A DNA stretch of 64,000 nucleotides from Alteromonas indica (GTDB lineage Bacteria; Pseudomonadota; Gammaproteobacteria; Enterobacterales; Alteromonadaceae). The notes below the pieces were generated by a model. It was given only the letters and a program-made list of their open reading frames with translations. It searched no databases and had not been told where the DNA came from. Positions within the stretch are counted from its first letter, which is position 1. Each line of letters opens with the position of its first letter. Location: contig PYVY01000002.1 of assembly GCA_003056425.1 (NCBI GenBank), positions 62,001 to 126,000 on the forward strand. Reading direction: 5' to 3'. Below, piece by piece: positions 17,824 through 27,073 of this stretch. The translations under genes and the position numbers were made by a program.

Positions 17824-17841
17824 ATTTACCGTAGGGTAAAT
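17824..17841 (+). promoter_or_regulatory. Candidate operator palindrome at the operon start point
   Basis: A perfect 7-bp inverted repeat, ATTTACC-GTAG-GGTAAAT, lying 4-21 bp after the candidate -10 box, so it would cover the transcription start. The position suits a repressor site; the regulator is unknown. Confidence 0.4.
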
Positions 17842-17889
17842 TGCATAAACAAAAAAATTTCATCATAACGAGTTTAGGAAAGATCTCTT

Positions 17890-18522
17890 ATGTCTAACTC
17901 AAAAAGCATTATTCCTGTTGTTTTCGGAACAGCAGTTACTTTATTGTGCGGGTGTACTACAACATCCGATTTGCCTCCAGCAAAGACTCGCGCATCCATG
18001 ACCACCAATGTTGATAATTACCAGTACTTAATTGGCCCTGGTGATTCTCTGAATATTTTTGTCTGGCGTAACCCGGAAATTTCCGGCAAGTACACGGTTC
18101 GCCCAGATGGTAAAGTTACAACTTCTTTAGTAGAAGATATTGACGTTGCCGGTCGTACTCCTTCAACACTTGCCCGCGAAATGGAAGAAAAACTGTCTAC
18201 GTTTATCAATAACCCTCGGGTAACGGTTAGCGTAAATAATTTCCAAGGCCCTCTATCTGAACAGGTACGGGTTATTGGTGAAGCATCTAACCCTCGCGCT
18301 ATCAGCTATTCGCAGAATATGACCCTGCTGGATCTGATGATTGCGGTTGGTGGGTTAACCGAGTTTGCCGACGGCAACAGTGCTAAACTGGTTCGTGTTA
18401 AAAATGGTGAGCAGCATACGTACAACATCAATATTGATGATTTGATCCGCGACGGCGACATCTCTAAAAATATTGATATCCTTCCAGGTGATATTGTTAT
18501 CATCCCAGAGGCTTGGTTCTAG
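17890..18522 (+). CDS. XrtA-system exopolysaccharide export lipoprotein (Wza-like)
   Basis: A 210-residue outer-membrane lipoprotein. A signal peptide ends in the lipobox LCGC with the lipidated Cys at 22. The polysaccharide export domain follows (YLIGPGDSLNIFVWRNPEIS, then PDGKVTTSLVEDIDVAGRTP), with a SLBB-type region near residues 110-190 (VRVIGEASNPRAISYSQNMT, ending GDIVIIPEAWF). It is shorter than E. coli Wza (about 380), as is usual in exosortase A loci (TIGR03027 type). It forms the outer-membrane exit of the polysaccharide. An AGGAAAG ribosome site lies 12 bp before the ATG. It is first in a four-gene operon with the chain-length, kinase and barrel genes. Confidence 0.92.
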   Translation: MSNSKSIIPVVFGTAVTLLCGCTTTSDLPPAKTRASMTTNVDNYQYLIGPGDSLNIFVWRNPEISGKYTVRPDGKVTTSLVEDIDVAGRTPSTLAREMEEKLSTFINNPRVTVSVNNFQGPLSEQVRVIGEASNPRAISYSQNMTLLDLMIAVGGLTEFADGNSAKLVRVKNGEQHTYNINIDDLIRDGDISKNIDILPGDIVIIPEAWF

Positions 18523-18542
18523 TAGTAACGGAACAGAATTAA

Positions 18543-20111
18543 ATGCAGGATTTACAGCCATCGATTGCGCAGTTCTTTGACTTCGTCAAAGGAATATGGA
18601 TAAAAAAGCGCATCATCATCATTTGCTCATGGATAATCTGTCCTATCGGGTTTTTCTATGTCGCAACCTTACCTAACGAATACGAATCTTCAGCCAGAGT
18701 ATACGTAGACACCGGGTCTCCACTTCAGCCGATTCTTACCGGGATTGCGATTCAGTCGGATCCTAAAGAAGAAATTCGGATGATGGCCCGTACGCTATTA
18801 AGCCGTTCAAACCTGGAAACCATCGCCCGGGAAAGTGACTTAGACATCACTACCTCTAGCGATGCAGAGTTTAATGCTCTGATTTCCCGGCTTAGCGATG
18901 ACATTGAACTGGGATTTACCGGTAAGGACAACATCTACACTATTTCCTATAACAGTGAAGTGCCAGCCATGGCGCAACGCGTAGTGCAGGAAACGCTGGA
19001 GCTGTTTGTTGAAGGTTCTTTAGGAAACAACCGACGGGATACAGATACCGCAGGCCGCTTCTTAGACGAACAAATTGCCGACTATGAAAACCGCCTGGCA
19101 GAAGCCGAGCAGCGGTTGGCTGCATTTAAGCGTAAGTATAGCGAAATACTGCCTTTGTCGGGTACGTATTACGGGGCGTTACAGGGCCAGAAAAACGAGC
19201 TTGAAGCAACTCAGCTGCAAATTCGTCAAACCCAGCAACAAATCGATGCGATGAAGACCCAGATTTCCAGCGGCAAAATGTCAGACAGTTTTGGCGTAAG
19301 AAATGAAGGCGAAGCGGCACTTAAAACCCGTTACGACGAACGTATTAAAGGCCTTGAAGATCAACTCGACAGCCTGACCTTGCGTTACACCGACGAACAC
19401 CCGGACGTGATTGAAACCAAGGCCCTCTTAGAGAGCCTGGAAAAATCACGCCAGGAAGAAATCGATGCGTTTTTCTCTGAGCAGGGCGATGAAGACGGCC
19501 AGCCTGTTGGTGAATACAACAGTCAGCTATCTTTAGACGTGAGCCGGTTGCAAAGCAGTATTGCTTCGCTGACCGTCAAAGAGGAAGACCTACGCAAGAA
19601 GATTGCTGACCTGGAGTCTAAGATTGATCTGGTTCCGCAAATTGAAGCAGAGCAGGCGTCACTGAACCGTGACTACGGCATTACTAAAAAGCGCTATGAA
19701 GAACTGTTAGCCAGACGTGAGTCGGCTGATTTGACCCGTCGCGCTGATGTATCTGCCGAAGAGTTCCAGTTTAGAATTATCGAACCACCCATGGTACCGA
19801 ACAAGCCGGCAGGCCCGCAGCGTCTTATGCTGTATACCGCTGTGTTACTGATTGGCTTTGGTGTAGGTATTGGTATTGCCTTTATCTTGAATCAGCTTGC
19901 GCCAGTGCTGGTAAGAGCGCGACAGCTCAAAGAACTTACCGACTACCCTATCTGGGGAACGGTAACGCACCTTGATGTTGAGCGTATCAGCAAAGTGAAT
20001 AAAGGCCGTATAATCGCCTTTGCAATTAGTTCGTTGGCTATTGTGGTGCTGTATGGCGCCCTGGTGACCGCTGAACTGTTGAATGTTAATTTCCAGGGTA
20101 TGTTGTCATGA
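18543..20111 (+). CDS. XrtA-system chain-length determinant (GNVR/Wzz family)
   Basis: A 522-residue inner-membrane polysaccharide co-polymerase. It has an N-terminal Wzz domain with a first helix near residues 22-42 (IIIICSWIICPIGFFYVA), a long periplasmic coiled-coil region (about 165-390, rich in Glu/Gln/Lys), and the GNVR-type block near the second helix (EFQFRIIEPPMVPNKPAGPQ; helix about 420-442). The C-terminus has an additional helix near 485-510. It controls polymer length and contacts the tyrosine kinase, whose start overlaps its last codon (ATGA-type 4-bp overlap at 20108). This matches the TIGR03007 arrangement of exosortase A loci. Confidence 0.92.
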   Translation: MQDLQPSIAQFFDFVKGIWIKKRIIIICSWIICPIGFFYVATLPNEYESSARVYVDTGSPLQPILTGIAIQSDPKEEIRMMARTLLSRSNLETIARESDLDITTSSDAEFNALISRLSDDIELGFTGKDNIYTISYNSEVPAMAQRVVQETLELFVEGSLGNNRRDTDTAGRFLDEQIADYENRLAEAEQRLAAFKRKYSEILPLSGTYYGALQGQKNELEATQLQIRQTQQQIDAMKTQISSGKMSDSFGVRNEGEAALKTRYDERIKGLEDQLDSLTLRYTDEHPDVIETKALLESLEKSRQEEIDAFFSEQGDEDGQPVGEYNSQLSLDVSRLQSSIASLTVKEEDLRKKIADLESKIDLVPQIEAEQASLNRDYGITKKRYEELLARRESADLTRRADVSAEEFQFRIIEPPMVPNKPAGPQRLMLYTAVLLIGFGVGIGIAFILNQLAPVLVRARQLKELTDYPIWGTVTHLDVERISKVNKGRIIAFAISSLAIVVLYGALVTAELLNVNFQGMLS

Positions 20112-21019
20112 GTAGTACCATTGAAAAAGCACTGCAACGTCGCCGCGAAGCGATGGAAGCAGAAAAAGCCAAAAATGAGAATAAACAAGACGTCTCTGGA
20201 ATGGCGCCGGCTGCTGGCTCCAATAAGCGCAAGCCAGTTACGCCTCGCGGCCCGCAATCGCAGGTCGAACCGTTCAATATTGATATTGAGCGGTTAGAGG
20301 AAAACGGACATGTGTCGTTGTCTGGGGTGCGTAAAGGCATTAATGAAGAATACCGTGAAATCAAACGTAAGCTTCTGGCCAATGCGTTTGGGCCACTGGC
20401 TTCTACGCTGAAAAACAGCAATATTATTATGGTAACCAGTGGGCGTCCGTCGGAAGGCAAAACCTTTACGGCAACAAACCTGGCCTTAAGTATTGCGTCT
20501 GAGCAGGATAAAACTGTGCTGCTGGTCGATGCTGATGTGTTAAAACCCAATGTATTAAATACACTGGGTTTAGACCGTCGGCAGGGCCTGATGGAATACC
20601 TTACCGGGGAAGTGGACGATATTGCTGAGGTGTTATACCCCACCAATGTAGACAAACTGAAATTGATTCCGGCCGGCCGTACCCATCATCTTAGTACCGA
20701 ATTGTTAGCCAGCGAAAAAATGCATGAAACGATTGACGAGTTTGCTAATCGTTATCGGGATCGTATCGTTATTATCGACACACCACCGCTTATCGGCATA
20801 ACCGAAAGTGCTGTACTGGCAAACTTTGCAGGGCAGGCCGTCGTTGTTGTGGAAGAAGGACGCTCTAAGCTGTCTGATATCCGCTTGAGTGTAGAGCGTC
20901 TTAACCCGAATATGGCAATTGGGTTTGTGGTAAACAAAGTAGTGAATAAGGACGAAAACGACCCCGGCTACTATGGATATTACTATGCAAAAGATGAAGA
21001 AAAGGCTAATGAAGCGTAA
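20108..21019 (+). CDS. XrtA-associated tyrosine autokinase (BY-kinase, TIGR03018 type)
   Basis: A 303-residue cytoplasmic ATPase/kinase equal to the C-terminal half of Wzc. Walker A is VTSGRPSEGKTFTATNLA (near residue 118), Walker A' is VLLVDADVLKPN (near 140), and Walker B is IVIIDTPPL (near 220). The C-terminal tail has a tyrosine cluster (GYYGYYYAKDEEK), the usual autophosphorylation target. It works with the preceding GNVR membrane protein. The counteracting phosphatase candidate is the LMW-PTP gene at 47771, 27 kb away. Its last residues overlap the upstream part of the following barrel frame. Confidence 0.93.
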   Translation: MSSTIEKALQRRREAMEAEKAKNENKQDVSGMAPAAGSNKRKPVTPRGPQSQVEPFNIDIERLEENGHVSLSGVRKGINEEYREIKRKLLANAFGPLASTLKNSNIIMVTSGRPSEGKTFTATNLALSIASEQDKTVLLVDADVLKPNVLNTLGLDRRQGLMEYLTGEVDDIAEVLYPTNVDKLKLIPAGRTHHLSTELLASEKMHETIDEFANRYRDRIVIIDTPPLIGITESAVLANFAGQAVVVVEEGRSKLSDIRLSVERLNPNMAIGFVVNKVVNKDENDPGYYGYYYAKDEEKANEA

Positions 21020-22637
21020 TTTCGCGTTTTCCAAATTAGCTATTTTCACCACGTCAGCGCTGGGTGCTTTAAGCACTCACGCTGGCAATTTGACGTTGCA
21101 ACCGACCGTATCTGCAGAAACCATTTTTCAGCAAATTGACTCAGATACGCAAGGCGATCGGGACATTAACACCCTAAGAATAGAGCCTTCCTTAAAAGCG
21201 CTTTATGAAAGTGGAAAGTTGCGGGCAACGTTTAACGGTACTGGCACTCATTTAGAACGAGACACCGATAATTTTTCGAACGACGACGACTATTTCGAAT
21301 ATTCTTATAGCGCGGATTACGAAGCAATTGATCGGCTGCTGACCCTGTCTGCCAGTGGCGGCTCTAGCTATCGAAACGCCAATACCGATAACTATCTGGT
21401 ATCTGACTTTTTGAATAATAGCGGTGACTTGGCGCGTACTGACACCAATACCATCAGCGCCCGGTCTGAATTTACCCGAGGGCCGTGGGTGGCGGGTACC
21501 GCGAGTTTGTCGTATTCAACGGTTAAAACCGAAGATAACGAATTTACCACCAATGCCAGACTGAACAACGATACTATTTCGGCGTTTACGTCATTAGAAA
21601 ATGGCCATTCTGCCCGTAGCTATATATGGAAATTCAACGGTGATTATAGTGACACCGACCGTGAAAATGCTGCATTAGGCTCGTTTGAAAGTTACAACAC
21701 CGATGCCTTTGTAGATAAAATGGTGTTTCGGAACTGGGCCTTCAGAGTAAGAGGGCAAAGTGAAGCACACACATTTAGTACAGATGATGCGTTATTTTCC
21801 AATGATCGGGAGTTTGACAGTGTCGGGGCAGGTATTACCTACCGTCAAGGCCAGAACCGTTCGATATCCCTAACCGCCAATAAAGCCAGCTCGTCTAACC
21901 AGGAAAACGACGGCGACGTCTATCCTGATGTACGGGTAAACTGGGCATTTACAGACCGTACCAGTCTGAATGCTGAATTTGGAAAAAGCTTCTATGGTGA
22001 TGCTGCGAGCGTTGAGTTTAAGCATGCCACCCGTAAAATCAGAACCACGTTTAGCTATTCTGAAGATGTGAGCAACTTCTCGCAGTTGTTATCTACCCCT
22101 GAAAGCCTGGGAATATTTGTATGTCCAGGCAGTTTTCTGTCGCAATTTTGTTACCAGCCTACTTCGCTGGACTATCAATTGGAAACCGGCGAACAGTTAA
22201 TTCAGTTAGTAGACGATAATAACGCGCTGGAAGACAACGTCATATTGCGTAAAAACGGTTTGTTGCAAGTGTCTTATCAGTCTCGGCGATTACGAGTTGG
22301 GGTTTATGCCCAGTTTGCTGATGATGACTACCTGGCAGCAGAAACCCGACGTAAAACAAAGACGTACGGCACTAATTTCACTTACGACTTGGGGGTATAT
22401 ACCTCTTTGAACGGTGATTTAAGCTTTGCCAACATAGAGCGTGACGATGATGATGGTGGTACCGGTGAAAGCGACAACACTCGCTTGACCTTATCGGTTA
22501 ACCATAAGCTATCGCGTTACTTCTCGGCTAATTTGGGCTATAGCTACATTGACCGGGAAGGTACCGTATCAGGCAGTGTGTTGGGTAACAACTACACCGA
22601 TCAGCGTTTAACCTTGGGTGTGGTATTCCGCTACTAA
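21009..22637 (+). CDS. PEP-CTERM system-associated outer-membrane beta-barrel (TIGR03016 type)
   Basis: A 542-residue protein from the ATG at 21009, chosen because AAAAGG lies just upstream and the start gives a proper signal peptide (MKRNFAFSKLAIFTTSALGA, then LSTHA). In-frame ATGs at 20973, 20985 and 20994 lie deeper inside the kinase gene. The mature part is strand-rich, with many Asp/Asn loops, and ends QRLTLGVVFRY, a barrel end signature. The family is found only with exosortase A-type loci and is presumed to be part of the polysaccharide secretion or anchoring apparatus. It ends the operon before a strong terminator. Confidence 0.85.
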   Translation: MKRNFAFSKLAIFTTSALGALSTHAGNLTLQPTVSAETIFQQIDSDTQGDRDINTLRIEPSLKALYESGKLRATFNGTGTHLERDTDNFSNDDDYFEYSYSADYEAIDRLLTLSASGGSSYRNANTDNYLVSDFLNNSGDLARTDTNTISARSEFTRGPWVAGTASLSYSTVKTEDNEFTTNARLNNDTISAFTSLENGHSARSYIWKFNGDYSDTDRENAALGSFESYNTDAFVDKMVFRNWAFRVRGQSEAHTFSTDDALFSNDREFDSVGAGITYRQGQNRSISLTANKASSSNQENDGDVYPDVRVNWAFTDRTSLNAEFGKSFYGDAASVEFKHATRKIRTTFSYSEDVSNFSQLLSTPESLGIFVCPGSFLSQFCYQPTSLDYQLETGEQLIQLVDDNNALEDNVILRKNGLLQVSYQSRRLRVGVYAQFADDDYLAAETRRKTKTYGTNFTYDLGVYTSLNGDLSFANIERDDDDGGTGESDNTRLTLSVNHKLSRYFSANLGYSYIDREGTVSGSVLGNNYTDQRLTLGVVFRY

Positions 22638-22676
22638 GTTAAGCCACTGAAAGGTTACCTGCCCCAAGGCCGGTAT

Positions 22677-22707
22677 AAAAAAAGCAGAGCGTAAGCTCTG
22701 CTTTTTT
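22677..22707. terminator. Bidirectional terminator
   Basis: AAAAAGCAGAGC, GTAA loop, GCTCTGCTTTTTT. With T runs on both strands it can end the export operon and, on the other strand, the deacetylase gene at 22743. Confidence 0.88.
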
Positions 22708-22742
22708 ATGCGTGCTAAAAGAGTCCAGCTGCAATCTTTCAG

Positions 22743-23720
22743 TTAGCCGGCGCGCAGCTTCTCTAGCCAGGAGGTATAGCGTACTGCGGTATTCAAGCTA
22801 GCAGGTAAGCTTAATCTGGGTACTGTAAATGCTGCGCTTTTAATCGCTTTACTCACAAAATACCCTGGCTCGGAGGTAAGCGCGCCAACAAAGCCTGCTT
22901 CCTGCACGGCCTCTACACCCCGTTCATCAAAATCTTCGCGCATACCTACCGGGTAACAAAAAACCGCAGAAGGGGCACTTAGGTGGCTATTTAATATTGC
23001 CTTACTTTGCGCCAGTTCGCTGGCAATATCTTCCCGGGTTAGGGTCGATAGCGGGCTATGTGAGCAGGTATGCGAGCCTACGGTCAACCCTTGCTGTTCC
23101 AACTGCGCTAAGCGCTCCCAGGACGTCGGGGTAAAATGACGAGCATCAATAGGGGTACTGGCACATAAGGTATCTTTAAGCGCTGCCACAAAATGAATAC
23201 GGGCGTTTTTTTCCAACCGTTTTGCATGCAGCGATAAATAGCGCCGGGCAAAGCGGCGGTCTTTTAACGACAGCCATTTTTCGCCCGGTACGCCTAATGC
23301 ACCAGCATCCAACCTGGTTTGTTCACACGACAGCACGGTGGTGGTAATTTGCGCATCCCAGGGTAAGGCATAACCATCCACCAGGTCAGTGATAACAAAT
23401 AACGTAGGCTTGGCGTCGTATTTCAATAATAACGGAATAAGCAGCTCGGCCTGATCTTCGTAGCCATCATCTACCGTAAAGCACACATAATTGCGGGCCG
23501 GGTTTAGAGAGGAGTAAGTGGTAAGTAGTGAATCAACACTAATGAACTCACACCCATGCAGGGTAAGTAGCTTAAGTAAAGACTCAAGCATGTCCAAGTC
23601 AACGCCGTTCAGTCCGTGAGGGCCGGCGGGGCGGTGCAGGGTAAATATGCACACATGCTGACTTAGCGCTTTATTTAGCATCCAGTTCAGCCCGCGGTTT
23701 AAATAAAGCGAGTGTATCAA
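22743..23720 (-). CDS. NodB-type polysaccharide deacetylase
   Basis: A 325-residue leftward gene. The NodB homology domain shows the first motif as CFTVDDGYED (metal-binding Asp) and the H-S-X-T-X-x-H type motif as VGSHTCSHSPLSTL, followed by VFCYPVGMREDFDERGVEA. The reaction expected is N- or O-deacetylation of a polysaccharide or its precursor. There is no clear signal peptide, so the site of action is uncertain. It resembles deacetylases often found in exosortase A loci. It faces the export operon tail to tail across a shared terminator. Confidence 0.85.
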   Translation of the reverse strand: MIHSLYLNRGLNWMLNKALSQHVCIFTLHRPAGPHGLNGVDLDMLESLLKLLTLHGCEFISVDSLLTTYSSLNPARNYVCFTVDDGYEDQAELLIPLLLKYDAKPTLFVITDLVDGYALPWDAQITTTVLSCEQTRLDAGALGVPGEKWLSLKDRRFARRYLSLHAKRLEKNARIHFVAALKDTLCASTPIDARHFTPTSWERLAQLEQQGLTVGSHTCSHSPLSTLTREDIASELAQSKAILNSHLSAPSAVFCYPVGMREDFDERGVEAVQEAGFVGALTSEPGYFVSKAIKSAAFTVPRLSLPASLNTAVRYTSWLEKLRAG

Positions 23721-24173
23721 GTTAATATTCCAACTTCTTAATTAACGTTATGCTGTCTTAACTGACAGCACCGCCTTGGGTCCTGAGGCGTCAACTCTTT
23801 ACGTTACAATACAAAAAAAGTGGCACTATGGGTTAATCTATTGTTCAAATCGAACAAATCAGACTTTTTCGTTAGCTATCGAAAAGGATATTTGCTAATT
23901 TCCAGCGCAGGTTAGCGCATCCGTGCAGCAACAAGCGTATCGATGGATTTTTCGAATCCGAATACATTGCTACCCAGCCCAAAAAGCGGGTATTTGTATC
24001 GTTACTTTTCGTTAAATAAGCTACCATATTAGAGCACGTAAGCCTACATTTCCTTTTTTGCTGTGATCAGCATAGAATACGTCGGCACAAACAAATACGC
24101 TGTGTTGGTTAGATCTCAATATCGTTACCGGCACTATAAATAGCAGTTTATATAACGCGCCCCTGCTGGCTGC
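23721..24173 (+). other. Gene-free divergent promoter region
   Basis: Separates the leftward deacetylase (22743-23720) from the rightward DUF3473 deacetylase. I see a CTTTTTCG/CGAAAAG inverted repeat around 23861-23884 and a second CTTTTCGTTA at about 24005, possibly regulator sites, but no gene. Confidence 0.4.
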
Positions 24174-25079
24174 ATGAACAGGTTTGATTTTTGTATGGCA
24201 AATGTAAATGCGATGACCGTCGATGTGGAAGAATATTTCCAGGTCGAAGCCTTCGCCCAGGATATTTCAGTAAACGACTGGTCCAATTATGAATCGCGGC
24301 TTGAACTCCAAATGGACAAGTTGCTGACGACGTTTGCCGACAATAATGTAAAAGCTACGTTCTTTACGTTGGGCTGGATTGCGCAGGCGCATCCACAATT
24401 ACTAAAAAAGCTGGTTAGTGAAGGACACGAAGTAGCCAGCCATGGTTTTATGCACCAGCATTTATCTAAGCAGAATGCCGACGTGTTTTTTGAAGATATT
24501 ACCAAAGCAAAAAAGCTGCTTGAAGATATCACCGGCACGGAAGTTAAAGGTTATCGCGCCCCGTGTTTTTCGATTAGCGCGGATAACGATTGGGCGCACG
24601 ACCTGATAGCTAAAGCAGGTTATCAGTACAGCTCTAGCAGCTACCCTATTAACCATGACTTGTACGGTGTGCCGAAAGCACCACGAGATGCTTACCGGCT
24701 GTCTAACGGGTTATTGGAAATTCCGGTAACCACCGCTGTACTGGGCGATAAAATCTTCCCAGCCGGTGGTGGCGGGTACTTCCGCTTACTGCCTTTTTGG
24801 TTGTTTAATTATTTGTTTAATAAAGGACAGCAAGGACGTATTGCTAACTTTTATACGCATCCGTGGGAGTTTGACCCCGAACAGCCGCGTATAGAAACCA
24901 ACTTTAAGTCCCGTTTCCGCCATCATGTTAACCAAAAAACGGCGATGAAGAAGCTGGCAAAGTTATGTGCCAGTTATAATTGGACGAGTATGGAGCAGGC
25001 ATATTTAACGCAGGATCATCCGGTGTTAGGTGATTGGCCAAGTGTAGCAAGTGGCCAGTATATGGCGCCAGCAGTGTAA
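24174..25079 (+). CDS. XrtA-system polysaccharide deacetylase with DUF3473 (TIGR03006 type)
   Basis: A 301-residue protein. Its NodB domain starts almost at the N-terminus: AMTVDVEEYFQVEAFA (double Asp motif), then VASHGFMHQHLS (His motif) and VKGYRAPCFSISADNDW. The C-terminal about 80 residues form the DUF3473 extension (FYTHPWEFDPEQPRIETNFK, and KSRFRHHVN). This domain pair marks the exosortase A-associated deacetylase. An alternative start at 24195 (MANVNAMTVD) matches the usual family N-terminus better, and neither start has a good ribosome site. It is followed at once by a terminator and then the long repeat block. Confidence 0.9.
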   Translation: MNRFDFCMANVNAMTVDVEEYFQVEAFAQDISVNDWSNYESRLELQMDKLLTTFADNNVKATFFTLGWIAQAHPQLLKKLVSEGHEVASHGFMHQHLSKQNADVFFEDITKAKKLLEDITGTEVKGYRAPCFSISADNDWAHDLIAKAGYQYSSSSYPINHDLYGVPKAPRDAYRLSNGLLEIPVTTAVLGDKIFPAGGGGYFRLLPFWLFNYLFNKGQQGRIANFYTHPWEFDPEQPRIETNFKSRFRHHVNQKTAMKKLAKLCASYNWTSMEQAYLTQDHPVLGDWPSVASGQYMAPAV

Positions 25080-25103
25080 AGCGGCTAGTCGCACAAGGAT
25101 AAT

Positions 25104-25128
25104 AAAAAGGGGCTTATGCCCCTTTTTT
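25104..25128. terminator. Terminator after the DUF3473 deacetylase gene
   Basis: AAAAAGGGGC, TTAT loop, GCCCCTTTTTT; symmetrical, so it could work in both directions. Confidence 0.85.
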
Positions 25129-25232
25129 GCTATCTGGATTTAGCTGGCTACCCACCAGGCGTGTTTTTTATTTTGGATTTCTTCCTGCGGGCTCCTGTGA
25201 GCTACCCTTCAGATTTGTTTTTTATTGTGAGT

Positions 25233-25481
25233 TTATCCCTGCCGGCAGCGGTGTTTTTTATGAGCATTAGCCGCGTTGGCGGCGGCAACCAGAGGGGCCG
25301 CCACGGCCCCTCTGGACTCCCCCTGTATGCCCTGGCAAACGTGAGCCATTGTTCACCCCGTCAGGCAATCCGAACCAGGCTCGACGCAACATCCTGTTTC
25401 GGCGAGCCTTGCCTGCGACATCCCTGTCTAGGCTTCGGTTTGCTTATCTGCCGGGCTGCCCAATACGTTTGATGGGCAGGC
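25233..25481 (+). repeat. Long repeat family A, copy 1
   Basis: A 249-bp unit, almost identical over its length to copy 2 at 25538. It starts with a head (TTATCCCTGC, then ATTAGCCGCGTTGGCGGCGG). A 12-bp-stem hairpin follows at 25289-25315 (arms CCAGAGGGGCCG and CGGCCCCTCTGG, loop CCA). The unit ends with a second stem (CTGCCCA and TGGGCAG arms). It is non-coding; open frames through it are by-products of GC-rich sequence. Confidence 0.9.
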
Positions 25482-25537
25482 TGGGGCGCTATTCTGCTTT
25501 TCCTGGTAACCCTGTAGGCCTGCTGGTTATTTTAGAC

Positions 25538-25786
25538 TTATCCCTGCGGGCTGCGGTGTTTGTAGTAAGCATTAGCCGCGTTGGCGGCGGCAACCAGAGG
25601 GGCCGCCACGGCCCCTCTGGACTCCCCTTGTATGCCCTGGCAAACGTAAGCCATTGTTCACCCCGTCAGGCAATCCGAACCAGGCTCGACGCAACATCCT
25701 GTTTCGGCGAGCCTTGCCTGCGACATCCCTGTCTAGGCTTCGGTTTGCTTATCTGCCGGGCTGCCCAATACGTTTGATGGGCAGGC
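25538..25786 (+). repeat. Long repeat family A, copy 2
   Basis: Same 249-bp unit as copy 1, in the same orientation and 305 bp downstream, with only a few base differences (all in or near the head, the CCCCTTG stretch and GTAAGCC). The hairpin is at 25594-25620, identical to copy 1. Confidence 0.9.
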
Positions 25787-25818
25787 AAAGCAGAGATCTC
25801 TGTAGCTCTTGCTCGTTT

Positions 25819-26012
25819 CCCCCTTGTCGTGGGATTCCCCAATCCGGTCAGGAAAAATGCCGGGCAGACGAGGGAAGGAACCCGAGTCAGACCAGGCCGG
25901 GGCAGGGAAGCCCCGTCGTGGTCGGTGACCGGCATCTGAGCGGGTAGGGGAATGTTGTCACACGGCAGGGGCGTCCGGGGATTCCCAAGGGGAACGACGT
26001 GTTCCCCTTGGG
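25819..26012 (-). repeat. Long repeat family B, copy 1
   Basis: A 194-bp cassette, read on the minus strand as head-side hairpin first. The hairpin is at 25984-26012, with arms CCCAAGGGGAAC and GTTCCCCTTGGG and a 5-nt loop. The far end has a GGATT-GGGG-AATCC mini-stem. Its orientation is opposite to family A. Confidence 0.9.
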
Positions 26013-26282
26013 TTGCCGCCGCCAACGCGGCAAATGCTAAATAAACCTTGCGGCCCGCAGGGATAAAGCCAACAAAAGCCGCCAAAGCAAAAATCTGCCG
26101 AAAGAAGCTGGATGTAAAACCAAAAGGTAATTCAAATAAGCTATGCCCACTTGTGGCAGCAACCCGACTAAAGCCAAATAAACCTCGCGGCCCGCAGGGA
26201 TAAAGCCAACAAAAGCCGCCAAAGCAAAAAACTGCCCAAAGTAGCCGAATGTAAAACTAAAACGTAAGTCCATCCACTCATG

Positions 26283-26476
26283 CCCCCTTGTCGTGGGATT
26301 CCCCAATCCGGTCAGGAAAAATGCCGGACAGACGAGGGAAGGAGCCCGAGTCAGACCAGGCCGGGGCAGGGAAGCCCCGTCGTGGTCGGTGACCGGCATC
26401 TGAGCGGGTAGGGGAATGCTGTCACACGGCAGGGGCGTCCGGGGATTCCCAAGGGGAACGACGTGTTCCCCTTGGG
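26283..26476 (-). repeat. Long repeat family B, copy 2
   Basis: The same 194-bp cassette, near-identical; hairpin at 26448-26476. It lies 464 bp after copy 1. Confidence 0.9.
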
Positions 26477-26609
26477 TTGCTGCCGCCAACGCGGCAAATG
26501 CTAAATAAACCTTGCGGCCCGCAGGGATAAAGCCAACAAAAGCCGCTAAAGTAAAAATCTACCGAAAGAAGCCGGATGTAAAATCAGAATGTAATTCAGA
26601 TAACCTATG

Positions 26610-26803
26610 CCCCCTTGTCGTGGGATTCCCCAATCCGGTCAGGAAAAATGCCGGGCAGACGAGGGAAGGAACCCGAGTCAAACCAGGCCGGGGCAGGGAA
26701 GCCCTGTCGTGGTCGGTGACCGGCATCTGAGCGGGTAGGGGAATGTTGTCACACGGCAGGGGCGTCCGGGGATTCCCAAGGGGAACGACGTGTTCCCCTT
26801 GGG
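26610..26803 (-). repeat. Long repeat family B, copy 3
   Basis: The same 194-bp cassette; hairpin at 26775-26803. It lies 327 bp after copy 2, with a single H unit between. Confidence 0.9.
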
Positions 26804-27073
26804 TTGCCGCCGCCAACGCGGCAAATGCTAAATAAACCTTGCGGCCCGCAGGGATAAAGCCAACAAAAGCCGCCAAAGCAAAAATCTGCCGAAAGAAGCT
26901 GGATGTAAAACCAAAAGGTAATTCAAATAAGCTATGCCCACTTGTGGCAACAACCCGGCAACAGCCAAATAAACCTTGCGGCCCGCAGGGATAAAACCAA
27001 CAAAAGCCGACAAAGCAAAAAACTAACGAAAGAAGCCGGATGTAAAGCTAAAACGTAAGTCCATCCACTTATG

